DNA from: Vicinamibacterales bacterium
Lineage (GTDB): Bacteria; Acidobacteriota; Vicinamibacteria; Vicinamibacterales; 2-12-FULL-66-21
Length of the DNA stretch: 64,000 bases
Assembly (NCBI GenBank): GCA_035699745.1
Contig: DASSPH010000005.1
Span: forward strand, 1 to 64,000
Reading direction: 5' to 3'
Shown piece by piece: positions 8,891 through 16,323 of the stretch. Position 1 is the first letter of the stretch. Each line of letters opens with the position of its first letter. The notes beneath the pieces were generated by a model. It searched no databases and was not told where the DNA came from. It saw only the letters and a program-made list of their open reading frames with translations. A program made the position numbers and the translations under genes.

Positions 8891-9298
8891 ATGCGCCTCG
8901 TTCTGTTGGCCGCGGCAGCGGTGGCGACGTTGCCGGTGAGCGTGTGCGCACAGCCGCTGCGCCAGGACACCGGGAGAGAGATGGTCCTGACCGAAGAACA
9001 CAACGGGAAGGAGATCTCGATCAGTGTCACATCAACGCTGATCCTCAAGCTCCCGGCCCAGCTCGGCACGGGCTATTCGTGGCAGGTCGTGGATCCCCCC
9101 CCAGCGGTGCTCTCGCCCGGCGACAAGCCGCGAGTCGAAACGACCGACACCAAAGGAGCCGGCCGCCAGGAGCGCCAGGTGTTCACGTTCACGCCCGTGA
9201 AGAGCGGCAGCGCGGTGCTCAGGCTTCATTACGTTCGCCCGTGGGAGAAGGAGGCGAAGCCCCAGAAGACGTACTCGGTAAGGGTCACGGTGGAATAG
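8891..9298 (+). CDS. Chagasin-type (I42 family) cysteine protease inhibitor, secreted
   Basis: 135 residues with a signal peptide (RLVLLAAAAVATLPVSVCAQ). The mature part carries the three loops of chagasin: LGTGYSW (58-64, matching the NPTTGY-like loop), GAGRQERQVFTF (about 89-100) and the RPWE loop (116-119). This family is known to block papain-type (C1) proteases by inserting these loops into the active-site cleft. The gene lies only 63 bp before a papain-type protease on the same strand, so the inhibitor and its likely target are made from one locus. It probably protects the cell or times protease activity in the periplasm. Confidence 0.88.
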   Translation: MRLVLLAAAAVATLPVSVCAQPLRQDTGREMVLTEEHNGKEISISVTSTLILKLPAQLGTGYSWQVVDPPPAVLSPGDKPRVETTDTKGAGRQERQVFTFTPVKSGSAVLRLHYVRPWEKEAKPQKTYSVRVTVE

Positions 9299-9361
9299 AG
9301 GTCCCGGCGAATCTCCGCGGGACGTCCGTCTCAGAGAGCGAACCGCACTCTGGAGGCACGA

Positions 9362-10450
9362 ATGGATGTCCGTCAATGGCGAGCCCTGGCGCTCGTCCCA
9401 ATCGCCGCAGCCGGAATTCTCTCCGGCGTCGTCGTCGCCCGGCAGCAGGCGGCCGCGCCAGCCGCCCAAGCCGCCGTCTACGCCCAGCGGGAGGCCCAGG
9501 CGCCTGCCGCGATCCGCGACCGCCTCGCCGAGATCCGCAACCGGATCAGCGCCGACCGCCTGACGTTCGAGGTCGGCTACACCACCGCCCTCGATCAAAG
9601 CCTCGAAAGGTTGACCGGCGCGCGTCTGCCACCCGATCTCGCCGACCGTGCGCGCCGCCAGAACGACCTCGCGGAACGGCTGGTGTCGCTCGACGCGGCT
9701 GCGAAAGACGCCTACCTGAAGAAGGGCAACAAGCTTCCCGAAGTGCAGCAGGCCTGCGTCGCGACGCTTCCCGCGTTCGACTGGCGCAGTTCGAACAAGG
9801 TCACGCCGGTGCGCAACCAGAGGAGCTGCGGCAGCTGCTGGGCGTTCACCGCGCTCGGCGCGTACGAGGGCAGCCACGCGATCCGCAACGGGGTCTTGAT
9901 CGACGGCTCCGAGCAGAGCGCGCTCAGCTGCAGCGGCGGCGGATCGTGCGGCGGTGGATGGTGGGGTCCGGTGTTCGACTGGATGATGGCCAGCGGCGCG
10001 GCGACGGAGGCGTCCTATCCCTACTCCGCGACCGACACGGCGTGCCGCACCAACGTTCAGACACCGCACCGCGCCTCCGCCTGGGGTTACGTCAGCACCA
10101 ACGGCGGCATCCCTTCAGCTGCCGATATGAAGAAGGCATTGTGTCAGCACGGTCCTCTGGCCGTCGGCGTGTATGCGACTCCCGCGTTCCAGGCATACGT
10201 GAACGGCGTATTCAACGAGCGCGAGACGACGCAGCAGATCAACCACGGCGTCACGCTGATTGGCTGGGACGACGCCCGGCGCGCATGGCTGATCAAGAAC
10301 TCGTGGGACGTGACATGGGGTATGGCGGGCTACATGTGGATTGCCTACGACTCGAACAGCATTGGCATGGGTGCGGCGTGGGTCGACGCTCGCAGCGTGA
10401 GCTACACGCTGCCGCCCGAGTTCTTCAAGCTGATCACGAAGGACAAGTAA
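9362..10450 (+). CDS. Papain-family (C1A) cysteine protease, secreted
   Basis: 362 residues. ATG 9362 follows GGAGG at 9352-9356. A membrane-like signal segment (about residues 8-26) is followed by a helical proregion to about residue 130 and a mature domain starting at LPAFDWRSSNKVTPVRNQ. Catalytic residues are visible: oxyanion-hole Q153 and C159 in RNQRSCGSCWAF, H295 in INHGVTLIGWD, and N313 in IKNSWDVTWGMAGY. Cysteines in LSCSGGGSC suggest the usual C1A disulfides. All key residues are present, so it should be active. The preceding gene encodes its likely inhibitor. Role: degradation of extracellular protein; substrate unknown. Confidence 0.95.
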   Translation: MDVRQWRALALVPIAAAGILSGVVVARQQAAAPAAQAAVYAQREAQAPAAIRDRLAEIRNRISADRLTFEVGYTTALDQSLERLTGARLPPDLADRARRQNDLAERLVSLDAAAKDAYLKKGNKLPEVQQACVATLPAFDWRSSNKVTPVRNQRSCGSCWAFTALGAYEGSHAIRNGVLIDGSEQSALSCSGGGSCGGGWWGPVFDWMMASGAATEASYPYSATDTACRTNVQTPHRASAWGYVSTNGGIPSAADMKKALCQHGPLAVGVYATPAFQAYVNGVFNERETTQQINHGVTLIGWDDARRAWLIKNSWDVTWGMAGYMWIAYDSNSIGMGAAWVDARSVSYTLPPEFFKLITKDK

Positions 10451-10624
10451 TTGCGCGGCAGCCCGAGCCCCTGGGCGAATACGAGCAGCAGCTGCCCGCA
10501 AGAAGAAAGGAGGACGGCGGCCACGGCGGGTTAGCGGGCGCGACGCTCACCAGAATGTGCCTCCGCCGGCACGTCTTCCGGCGTGCGCGACAAGAGACGC
10601 GGCAAAGCGAATAATGATCGGGCG

Positions 10625-11968
10625 ATGACGCCGCCGACGCTACCGAAGACCGCCCGAGGCCGCTGCCCGCGGCGAGCCGCTCTCCTTCTTCTCGTCCTTG
10701 CCGCCCTTTGGGCGTGTTCCGGCGGCCGCACCGCCGTGCAGACTTCGCCGGCCGCCGCGCAGGGCAGCGGCGGCGTCAACCGGCCGGAACACGTCGACAA
10801 ACCGTACGTCGTGCTGATCTCGGTCGACGGCCTGCGCCACGACTACCTGGACACGCGCGAGCTGCCCAACCTGCGGCGCCTGATGCAGCGCGGCGCACGC
10901 GCCAAGGCGATGATCCCGGTGTTCCCGTCGCTGACGTTCCCGAACCACTACTCGCTGGTGACCGGCCTCTATCCCGAACACCACGGCATCGTCGCCAACA
11001 GCTTCTACGATCCGGCGCGCCGCCAGACCTACGCGCTCGGGAATCGCGACGCGGTGTCGGACGCCAGCTGGTACCGGGGCGAACCGATCTGGGTGACGGC
11101 GGAGACCCAGGGCATGGTCGCGGCGTGCTTCTTCTGGCCCGGATCGGAAGCGCCGATCAACGGTATCCGCCCGACGATCTGGAACGCCTACGATGCGACC
11201 ATTCCCAATGCCGATCGCGTCAAGACGGTCCTCGACTGGCTGCGCCTGCCGCCGGAGAAGCGGCCGCACCTCATCACGCTGTACTTCAGCGACGTCGACT
11301 CCGCGTCGCACGACCGCACGCTCGCTTCGCCGCGCGTCGACGCTGCGCTCCGAGCCGTCGACGCGTCCATCGGCATGCTCGCCGATGGGATCGACGCGCT
11401 GCCGATTCGCAGCCAGGTGTACGTGCTGGTCACGTCCGACCACGGCATGGTCGAAACCACCGCGAAGCAGGGAATCAGGCTCGACTCGCTCGTCGACATG
11501 GACGACATCGAACAGTCGTTCGGCGGGCCGGTCGCGATGCTGCACGTGCGCGGCGGCGAGCCGGCGCGCGCGGCGCGGGTGCGCGACGCGATCAACGCAA
11601 AGCTGCAGCACGGACGCGCCTACCTGCGCCACGAGGTGCCGGAGCGCCATCACTTCCGGGACGATCCGCGCATCGGCGACGTCGTCATCATCATGGACGA
11701 GGCCTGGACGATGGTCGTGATGCCGCGCCTCGCCGACGCGGCGAGCAGGATCGTCCGGCCGGACCGCTGGGGCGCGCACGGATGGGATCCCGCGTTTCCG
11801 TCGATGCACGCGATCTTCATCGCGTCCGGTCCTGGCATTCGCCCTGGCGCGACGATTCCCGCCGTGAACAACGTCGACGTGTATCCGTTGATGACGGCGC
11901 TGCTCGGGCTGCGGCCGGCGGCGGGGATCGACGGCAAGCCGGGACTGCGGGAGCAGCTGATGCGGTGA
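10625..11968 (+). CDS. Nucleotide pyrophosphatase/phosphodiesterase (NPP)-family lipoprotein
   Basis: 447 residues from ATG 10625, which gives a basic n-region, hydrophobic core and lipobox (LAALWACSG). An upstream in-frame start near 10583 would only lengthen the n-region. The body is of the alkaline phosphatase superfamily: metal-binding ISVDGLRHDYL, nucleophile T104 in PSLTFPNHYSLVTGLYP, FSDVDSASHD, TSDHGM and GAHGWDP/MHAIF. This is the full zinc-ligand set of ectonucleotide phosphodiesterases, which cleave nucleotide or phosphodiester bonds. It probably scavenges phosphate or nucleosides at the cell surface. The length fits the family. Confidence 0.92.
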   Translation: MTPPTLPKTARGRCPRRAALLLLVLAALWACSGGRTAVQTSPAAAQGSGGVNRPEHVDKPYVVLISVDGLRHDYLDTRELPNLRRLMQRGARAKAMIPVFPSLTFPNHYSLVTGLYPEHHGIVANSFYDPARRQTYALGNRDAVSDASWYRGEPIWVTAETQGMVAACFFWPGSEAPINGIRPTIWNAYDATIPNADRVKTVLDWLRLPPEKRPHLITLYFSDVDSASHDRTLASPRVDAALRAVDASIGMLADGIDALPIRSQVYVLVTSDHGMVETTAKQGIRLDSLVDMDDIEQSFGGPVAMLHVRGGEPARAARVRDAINAKLQHGRAYLRHEVPERHHFRDDPRIGDVVIIMDEAWTMVVMPRLADAASRIVRPDRWGAHGWDPAFPSMHAIFIASGPGIRPGATIPAVNNVDVYPLMTALLGLRPAAGIDGKPGLREQLMR

Positions 11969-12042
11969 TCGCCGGGCGACTGACGCAGATCCTCGCCCGG
12001 ATCGCGGGCGCGCCGTGGCGCGAGTCACCAGCCGGCCGATCG

Positions 12043-12387
12043 TCAGCCCTGCTTCTCGTAGACGAACACCGACGGCTCGTCAGCGCTGCCGGGCGCGCGC
12101 GTCGTGACGGTCATGGCGTTGCCGTCAGCCGACACGGTCATGACGATCTCCAGCGTGGGTTTCTCCGCCTGGAACGTCGTCCGGCGCAGACTTCGCGCGG
12201 CCAGTGCCTGGGCGGCAGTGGCCATGTCAGGAAGCGTGCCGCCGTCGCCGGACGTCCGGATGTACTCGATGATGCTGACGTCGTTTTCTCCGTTGGCGCG
12301 CACCGGCGTCGTTTCCTGTGTGAGATGCCTGCCCTCGTCGGAGAGAATCCCCGCCGGCGGGCATGCGTATGGTTGTGTGCCGACCAC
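12043..12387 (-). CDS. Hypothetical protein, possibly a 5'-truncated remnant
   Basis: 114 codons from a GTG at 12387 with no visible ribosome binding site. The C-terminal 40 residues (MTVSADGNAMTVTTRAPG... VFVYEKQ) resemble the end of a small secreted family common in acidobacteria, whose members are longer and start with a signal peptide. Here no signal peptide can be found and the next gene on the other strand begins 52 bp away. A decayed or shortened copy is therefore as likely as a working gene. Confidence 0.45.
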   Translation of the reverse strand: MVGTQPYACPPAGILSDEGRHLTQETTPVRANGENDVSIIEYIRTSGDGGTLPDMATAAQALAARSLRRTTFQAEKPTLEIVMTVSADGNAMTVTTRAPGSADEPSVFVYEKQG

Positions 12388-12438
12388 CGCACCAGGGACA
12401 TTACATCAGCCGCAGCAGCGACAGGTACAATCAACCTC

Positions 12439-12681
12439 ATGTCAGACGAAGATCTGAAAGCCGAGCTCGAGCGCCTCAAGGCGGAGAACGAGCAGCTGAA
12501 AACGCGCGCGGCGCGCGGCGGCGGCATCAAAGTCAGCGAGAAGGGGGGCGTGTCGGTCTACGGACTGGGGCGCTTTCCGGTCACGCTCTACAAGGAACAG
12601 TGGCTGAAGCTGCTCGGCATGGCCGACGAGATCAAAGCCTTCATCAAAGAGAACGAGCCGCGACTCAAAGCGAAGGAATAG
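12439..12681 (+). CDS. Small coiled-coil protein, 80 aa
   Basis: ATG 12439 opens SDEDLKAELERLKAENEQLK, a heptad coiled coil over residues 2-24, followed by a conserved-looking block GGVSVYGLGRFPVTLYKEQW and a charged helix to the end. Small proteins with this pairing occur in many bacteria and are uncharacterised, as far as I can tell. The coiled coil suggests dimerisation, and the GLGRFPVTLYKEQW block is probably the working part. It is cytosolic, with no signal. A likely intrinsic terminator follows about 30 bp after the stop. Confidence 0.85.
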   Translation: MSDEDLKAELERLKAENEQLKTRAARGGGIKVSEKGGVSVYGLGRFPVTLYKEQWLKLLGMADEIKAFIKENEPRLKAKE

Positions 12682-12713
12682 ACGGCGCGCCGCAAGCCGA
12701 TCCGTGGGTGCTC

Positions 12714-12739
12714 GCGCGAACCGGACGCGCCCCTTTTTT
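12714..12739 (+). terminator. Likely intrinsic terminator
   Basis: GCGCG (12714-12718), a 7-nt loop, CGCGC (12726-12730), then CCC and six Ts (12734-12739). A short GC stem plus T tract directly behind the 80-aa gene fits Rho-independent termination on the plus strand. The stem is only 5 bp, so it may be weak. Confidence 0.45.
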
Positions 12740-12790
12740 CGCGGCCCCACGGTCGGTGAATGCAGGCGCCGTCCTCGGGTCGGACTACGC

Positions 12791-12946
12791 CTAGCGCCCG
12801 GCCAGAATCAACACCCCCGCAAGCAACGCCAGGATCGCCATCAGCGGCCCCGGCAAGCCGAGCGCCACCAGCGCCGACAGCCCGTACAGAATCAGCCAGA
12901 TCGCCAGCAGCAGTTGCCCCAGGTTGCGTTGAATCCGGACAGCCAT
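12791..12946 (-). CDS. Very small membrane protein, 51 aa
   Basis: ATG at 12946 (minus strand) with GAGGTGAG starting 12 nt upstream, stop TAG at 12791. The sequence MAVRIQRNLGQLLLAIW... is basic at the start and then almost wholly hydrophobic, with two predicted membrane helices separated by LGLPGP. A clear ribosome binding site, a positive-inside N-terminus and correct hydrophobic lengths support a real gene despite its size. Small proteins of this type are common and mostly uncharacterised. Confidence 0.7.
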   Translation of the reverse strand: MAVRIQRNLGQLLLAIWLILYGLSALVALGLPGPLMAILALLAGVLILAGR

Positions 12947-13038
12947 CGCTCACCTCGTCGAGAAAACGGACGCCCAATCGGCGGCGTGCCGTTGGAGCCA
13001 CCCACCCTGCAACTGCCGCGCCGGGCGTAACATGCGGC

Positions 13039-13479
13039 GTGCCCTTCGCGCCCGGCGATCGCGTCCACATCCCCCGCCTCGGCACCGGCATCGTCCAGGC
13101 GGTGCGCAATGACGGTCGCTACGCCGTCGAGATCAAAGGACGGACGATGGTGGTCGATGATGCGCGGATGGAGCGCGCCGATGCGGGCGCGCCGCGGCGG
13201 AAAGAGACGCCATCCGGAGCATCCGGCGTGCGCGAGAGCGTCCCGCGGTCGGCCGCGTCGATCGACCTGCACGGCATGACGGTCGAGCAGGCGATCGAAG
13301 CGCTCGACGCCTGCATCAACGACGCGCTGCTCGCGTCCCACGCGGAGGTGCGCATCATCCACGGCCGCAGCGGGGGACGGATCAGACACGCCGTCCATCA
13401 CCGGCTGCGTGCCCTGGCGCCGGTGAAGTCATTCCGCATCGATCCCCGCAATGCCGGCGTGACGATCGTGTTGCTGTAA
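13039..13479 (+). CDS. Stand-alone Smr-domain protein (MutS2-tail-like)
   Basis: 146 residues from GTG 13039, the only plausible in-frame start close to the domain edge; no strong ribosome binding site is seen. The first 50 residues (FAPGDRVHIPRLGTGIVQAV... KGRTMVVDDARME) look like the KOW-type module found in MutS2. A linker follows, then an Smr domain with SIDLHGMTVEQAIEALD (about 75-92) and IIHGRSGGRIR (about 110-120), the DLHG and HGxG motifs of Smr nucleases. MutS2 Smr domains cut DNA or RNA. Here the ATPase and clamp parts are missing, so this is the detached tail. Its role is unknown. Confidence 0.85.
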   Translation: MPFAPGDRVHIPRLGTGIVQAVRNDGRYAVEIKGRTMVVDDARMERADAGAPRRKETPSGASGVRESVPRSAASIDLHGMTVEQAIEALDACINDALLASHAEVRIIHGRSGGRIRHAVHHRLRALAPVKSFRIDPRNAGVTIVLL

Positions 13480-13559
13480 TCACCCTGCGACTCAGCCGTA
13501 GGCCACGCATCGAGACATCGCTGCACTCACGAGACCATGCAGCACGTACACTTCCGTGT

Positions 13560-14516
13560 ATGACCCGTTGGTGCACTCGACTCAGCAGTATCGCCGCCGC
13601 CGCCGCGGCCGCGTCGATCTTTGCCTGCGGTGGTTCACCAACCGAGCCCGCGCGGGTGACCGCCGCCAGCGTCGAAGCGGTGGCGCAAGCGGGCACGTTC
13701 AAGGTCGCGACCTGGAACATCCGGTCGGGAATGGGCATCGCCGGCTTCAGCACCACCAACTGGACGAGCAACACGCCGAACTGCAACGACCGCGCGCAGC
13801 CGCTCAACGCGTGGGGCATGGCGCTGCCGCAGGCGGAGCTTGGCAAGGTCCGCGACGACCGGTCGATCGTCGCGTTCGCCGTGCAGGAAGCGTGGAACTG
13901 CGGGAATCCGTCGAACGTCAACAACGTCCTCGGGTTCAAGGACATCACCGGCGAGCGGAACGGTACCGCGCTCGCGGCGCGCTACGGATTCGCGGGGGCG
14001 CCGATCTACGTGAACCTCGGCGGCCAGGACTGGGTCGTCGGCGGGGCCGTCTGCCTCGACGCGGCGTGCTCGGCCAGCGTGCCGGTCTTCTCAACGCACT
14101 GGACGCCTCCGGGCGACGCGTTCGCTCCCGTCGCGCAGCGCACGATCGAAACCCTCAGCCACCAGGGCACGTCGCACGTGCTGCTCGGCGACCTGAACGT
14201 CTATCGCGTCGACGCCTGGAATCCGGAAGTGCCGTGCACGGGGTCGAATTCCCCGGCGCGCATCGACGCGATTGCCCGCATGGAAGCGGCAGGCTACGCG
14301 GACGCCTGGAAGTCGACGCAGAGCGGCGAAGGGTGGACCGGGATGGCGACGCGCAACGGCTGCGGCGTGCCGAACGGCAACCTGTACAAGCGCATCGACT
14401 ACGTGTACACGAAGAATCTGCGCGCCGTCGCGACGACGCGCCTCGCACGGGCGGCGCCGGGCGCGGATGCGCCGTCAGATCACGTGATGCTGGTCGCGGA
14501 GCTGGCCAGGCAATAG
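13560..14516 (+). CDS. Endonuclease/exonuclease/phosphatase (EEP)-fold lipoprotein
   Basis: 318 residues. Signal peptide with lipobox SIFACGG (C23). The body has the EEP landmarks in order: KVATWNIRSG (about 48), VQEAW (about 108), THW (about 180), GDLNVYR (about 210), RIDYVYTKN (about 280) and SDHVMLVAEL near the end. These supply the Asn, Glu, Asp-Asn and Asp-His set of the DNase I / sphingomyelinase fold. It is therefore a secreted phosphodiesterase or nuclease; substrate is not predictable. It stands alone, with no operon partner. Confidence 0.88.
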   Translation: MTRWCTRLSSIAAAAAAASIFACGGSPTEPARVTAASVEAVAQAGTFKVATWNIRSGMGIAGFSTTNWTSNTPNCNDRAQPLNAWGMALPQAELGKVRDDRSIVAFAVQEAWNCGNPSNVNNVLGFKDITGERNGTALAARYGFAGAPIYVNLGGQDWVVGGAVCLDAACSASVPVFSTHWTPPGDAFAPVAQRTIETLSHQGTSHVLLGDLNVYRVDAWNPEVPCTGSNSPARIDAIARMEAAGYADAWKSTQSGEGWTGMATRNGCGVPNGNLYKRIDYVYTKNLRAVATTRLARAAPGADAPSDHVMLVAELARQ

Positions 14517-14871
14517 CGCGTTCGCGTTGTGCGCGGGTCGGGCCAGCTCTTCCTCACCTCACGCCGCCGCACGCATGGCTGCATGCGGGTGGCGAGCGCG
14601 TCCCGGGCACACAGGCTCCCTGCACCGATGGCTACGAGCTGGCGCAGGTCCTCGCGTGGATCGCCGCGGGCCGGGGGCGACATCGCGCAACGGCTGGAGT
14701 GGCGCGCGCAGATTCGCCCGCTCATGTCGATGCTGACGCCGACGCCGTCGTGAACGGCTGCGTGGCTGGCCAGGGGCCTGGTGCGGCTCATCACTCCGCT
14801 GGGTACCAAAGCTCTATGCGTCCGCGCGCATCGCTTCTTCGCGAGAGTTCGGCGGGCGACGGTCTGTACAC
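14517..14871 (+). other. Intergenic stretch with possible gene debris
   Basis: About 355 bp. Scraps of plausible protein (for example YELAQVLAWIAAG and AQRLEWRAQIRPLM) occur in different plus-strand frames with no start or binding site, which looks like decayed coding DNA. No RNA gene or repeat was seen. Confidence 0.4.
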
Positions 14872-15207
14872 TTATGCGATGAACGGTGGCTTGTGGTTTC
14901 CCAGAAAGGCAATCACGCGCGGCACCGTCGAGGCAAATGATCGCGCCAAATCCGCATAAGGAGCATGCCCTACCACCACCAGCAGCGAGACACCATACAT
15001 CTGGATTGCGGCGAGCTCGTTCGGCTTATAGCGGATTCTGCGGTCGTGCGTGATCGCGACCCATCCTTGTGCGGCGACTTCGCGGAGCCAGTGCTCGTCG
15101 GTACAGTCAGGATCGAAGTGGTCGGCGTGGCGCTCGACGCGAAGTCCAGCGGCGCGAAGAATGGCGGGGAACTGCAGGCCGAGATCGCGGTCGGTAAAGA
15201 AGGTGAT
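14872..15207 (-). CDS. VapC45-type PIN-like toxin frame with no canonical start codon
   Basis: A clean 111-codon frame from an ATC at 15207 to TAA at 14872. It begins ITFFTDRDLGLQFPAIL and contains HFDPDCTDEHWLREVAAQGW, VAITHDRRIRYKP and GVSLLVVVGHAPY. This is the PIN-like fold of the VapC45 group, with acidic residues at D6, D8, the DE pair and D55 in the expected places. Family toxins are ribonucleases. The start is the problem: between the previous in-frame stop and the core there is no ATG, GTG or TTG, and the expected start position reads ATC. The frame begins right at the stop of the DUF433 antitoxin gene, as in normal pairs. Either AUC is used through coupling or the toxin is silenced. 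Confidence 0.6.
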   Translation of the reverse strand: MTFFTDRDLGLQFPAILRAAGLRVERHADHFDPDCTDEHWLREVAAQGWVAITHDRRIRYKPNELAAIQMYGVSLLVVVGHAPYADLARSFASTVPRVIAFLGNHKPPFIA

Positions 15208-15208
15208 G

Positions 15209-15826
15209 TCAGGCGGCGCGCTCGTACAGCACCGCCTGATCGATGTCGGCCTCCGTCAGCCCGTAGTCGAGCGCGACATCCGCAGGCCGCTCGCCAGCAT
15301 CAATCCGGTCGACGATGGCCGCTGTCGAAATGCGCTGCGAGAGCAGCACCGGTCGGCCGAACGCGAGCCGTGGATCGATGACGATCGGCATCGCGCCCGC
15401 ATGAGTATCGGCGGCCAGAAACGGGTGAAGGCGAACAGGAAATCGCGCCTCGTCCCAGGTAACGCGCGCGAGGTGGTTCTCGAGCACGTGCCGCATCGCG
15501 AGCTGACCGGAGGCGGAAAGGTTGATCAGCTGACCGTACCGCTCCAAAAACAATTGTCCCGCCTCGGACCGAAGTTCGGGACGCAGCAGCAATCGATCGA
15601 TCTGCAGCCGCTTTTCCGCGAACTCGACGGCTCGCCTCAGTTCTTTGATCGATACACCGTGCTCGGTGCGAAAGGCGCGCAGCACATGCGCCTCGATCAA
15701 ATTCCAGAAGGAGAGCGAGGTCGGATTCTTGCCGGCGGGGTGAATCAGCACGGGGAAGCGTCCAGGACCTCGGGTCGTGGGATACGCACGTCCCAACGTC
15801 CAGGTGCGCAGCGTCGCGGCCGGCAA
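15209..15826 (-). CDS. DUF433-domain antitoxin-like protein, N-terminus damaged
   Basis: 205 codons counted from a TTG at 15826. The C-terminal third (GRPVLLSQRISTAAIVDRID, YGLTEADIDQAVLYERA) is DUF433, the usual antitoxin of VapC-like or PIN-like toxins. Upstream of the TTG the same frame still encodes good protein (YALAEAARYLK, the start of a MerR-like DNA-binding helix). That frame runs into a TAG near 15913-15915 without any ATG, GTG or TTG. The likely natural N-terminus therefore has no normal start, and translation from TTG would lose part of the DNA-binding region. The toxin frame follows directly. Confidence 0.65.
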   Translation of the reverse strand: MPAATLRTWTLGRAYPTTRGPGRFPVLIHPAGKNPTSLSFWNLIEAHVLRAFRTEHGVSIKELRRAVEFAEKRLQIDRLLLRPELRSEAGQLFLERYGQLINLSASGQLAMRHVLENHLARVTWDEARFPVRLHPFLAADTHAGAMPIVIDPRLAFGRPVLLSQRISTAAIVDRIDAGERPADVALDYGLTEADIDQAVLYERAA

Positions 15827-15949
15827 CTTGAGGTAGCGTGCAGCTTCCGCGAGCGCATAGGCGGGCTGATTACGCGGGTCGGTGTTCGCGGCGGGCCTCC
15901 ATCCGCGATTCTAGCATCGTCGCCGAGACGCAGGGCGCCAGGGCCGCAC

Positions 15950-16302
15950 GCCAACAAATGTCAGGGCCTGGGCTTCCCGGGCTTTCGAGCGCGAGAATCC
16001 GGAGGTCGCGGTCGTTCAGCCGCTTCGTGAGCGTCTGGTGGTCCGCGGCGTTGCGCTTGCGTCTTCCCGCATCGCAATCACCGCGCCGAAGACCTGCCCG
16101 ACGTTCGTGTCGACTTCGTGTCGACTGCCTCGATCTTGACGCCGAGCTGCGCCCGCGTCTCGGCGAAACGCTGATCGATGCTCTCGAACGGCCGATCGAT
16201 GCTGGCAAACCGCTCATCGTGCGACTTGCTCAGCGCATCGATCTTCGCCGCGATCGTTTTCCAATGTCTCAGCACGGGATTCTCGCTCATCCTAGAGGAC
16301 AT
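15950..16302 (-). pseudogene. Frameshifted coiled-coil protein gene
   Basis: From ATG 16302 the frame reads MSSRMSENPVLRHWKTIAAK, then repeated DERFASIDRPFESIDQRFAE, a coiled coil. It breaks at a GTCGACACGAA duplication near 16105-16130. The neighbouring frame continues as VDTNVGQVFGAVIAMREDAS, and a second shift is needed to reach NAADHQTLTKRLNDRDLRIL. Joined together these three pieces make one coherent coiled-coil protein, so the gene appears to carry two small indels. Sequencing error cannot be ruled out. Confidence 0.55.
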
Positions 16303-16323
16303 CCCTCGATGAGTCGCTGAGCG

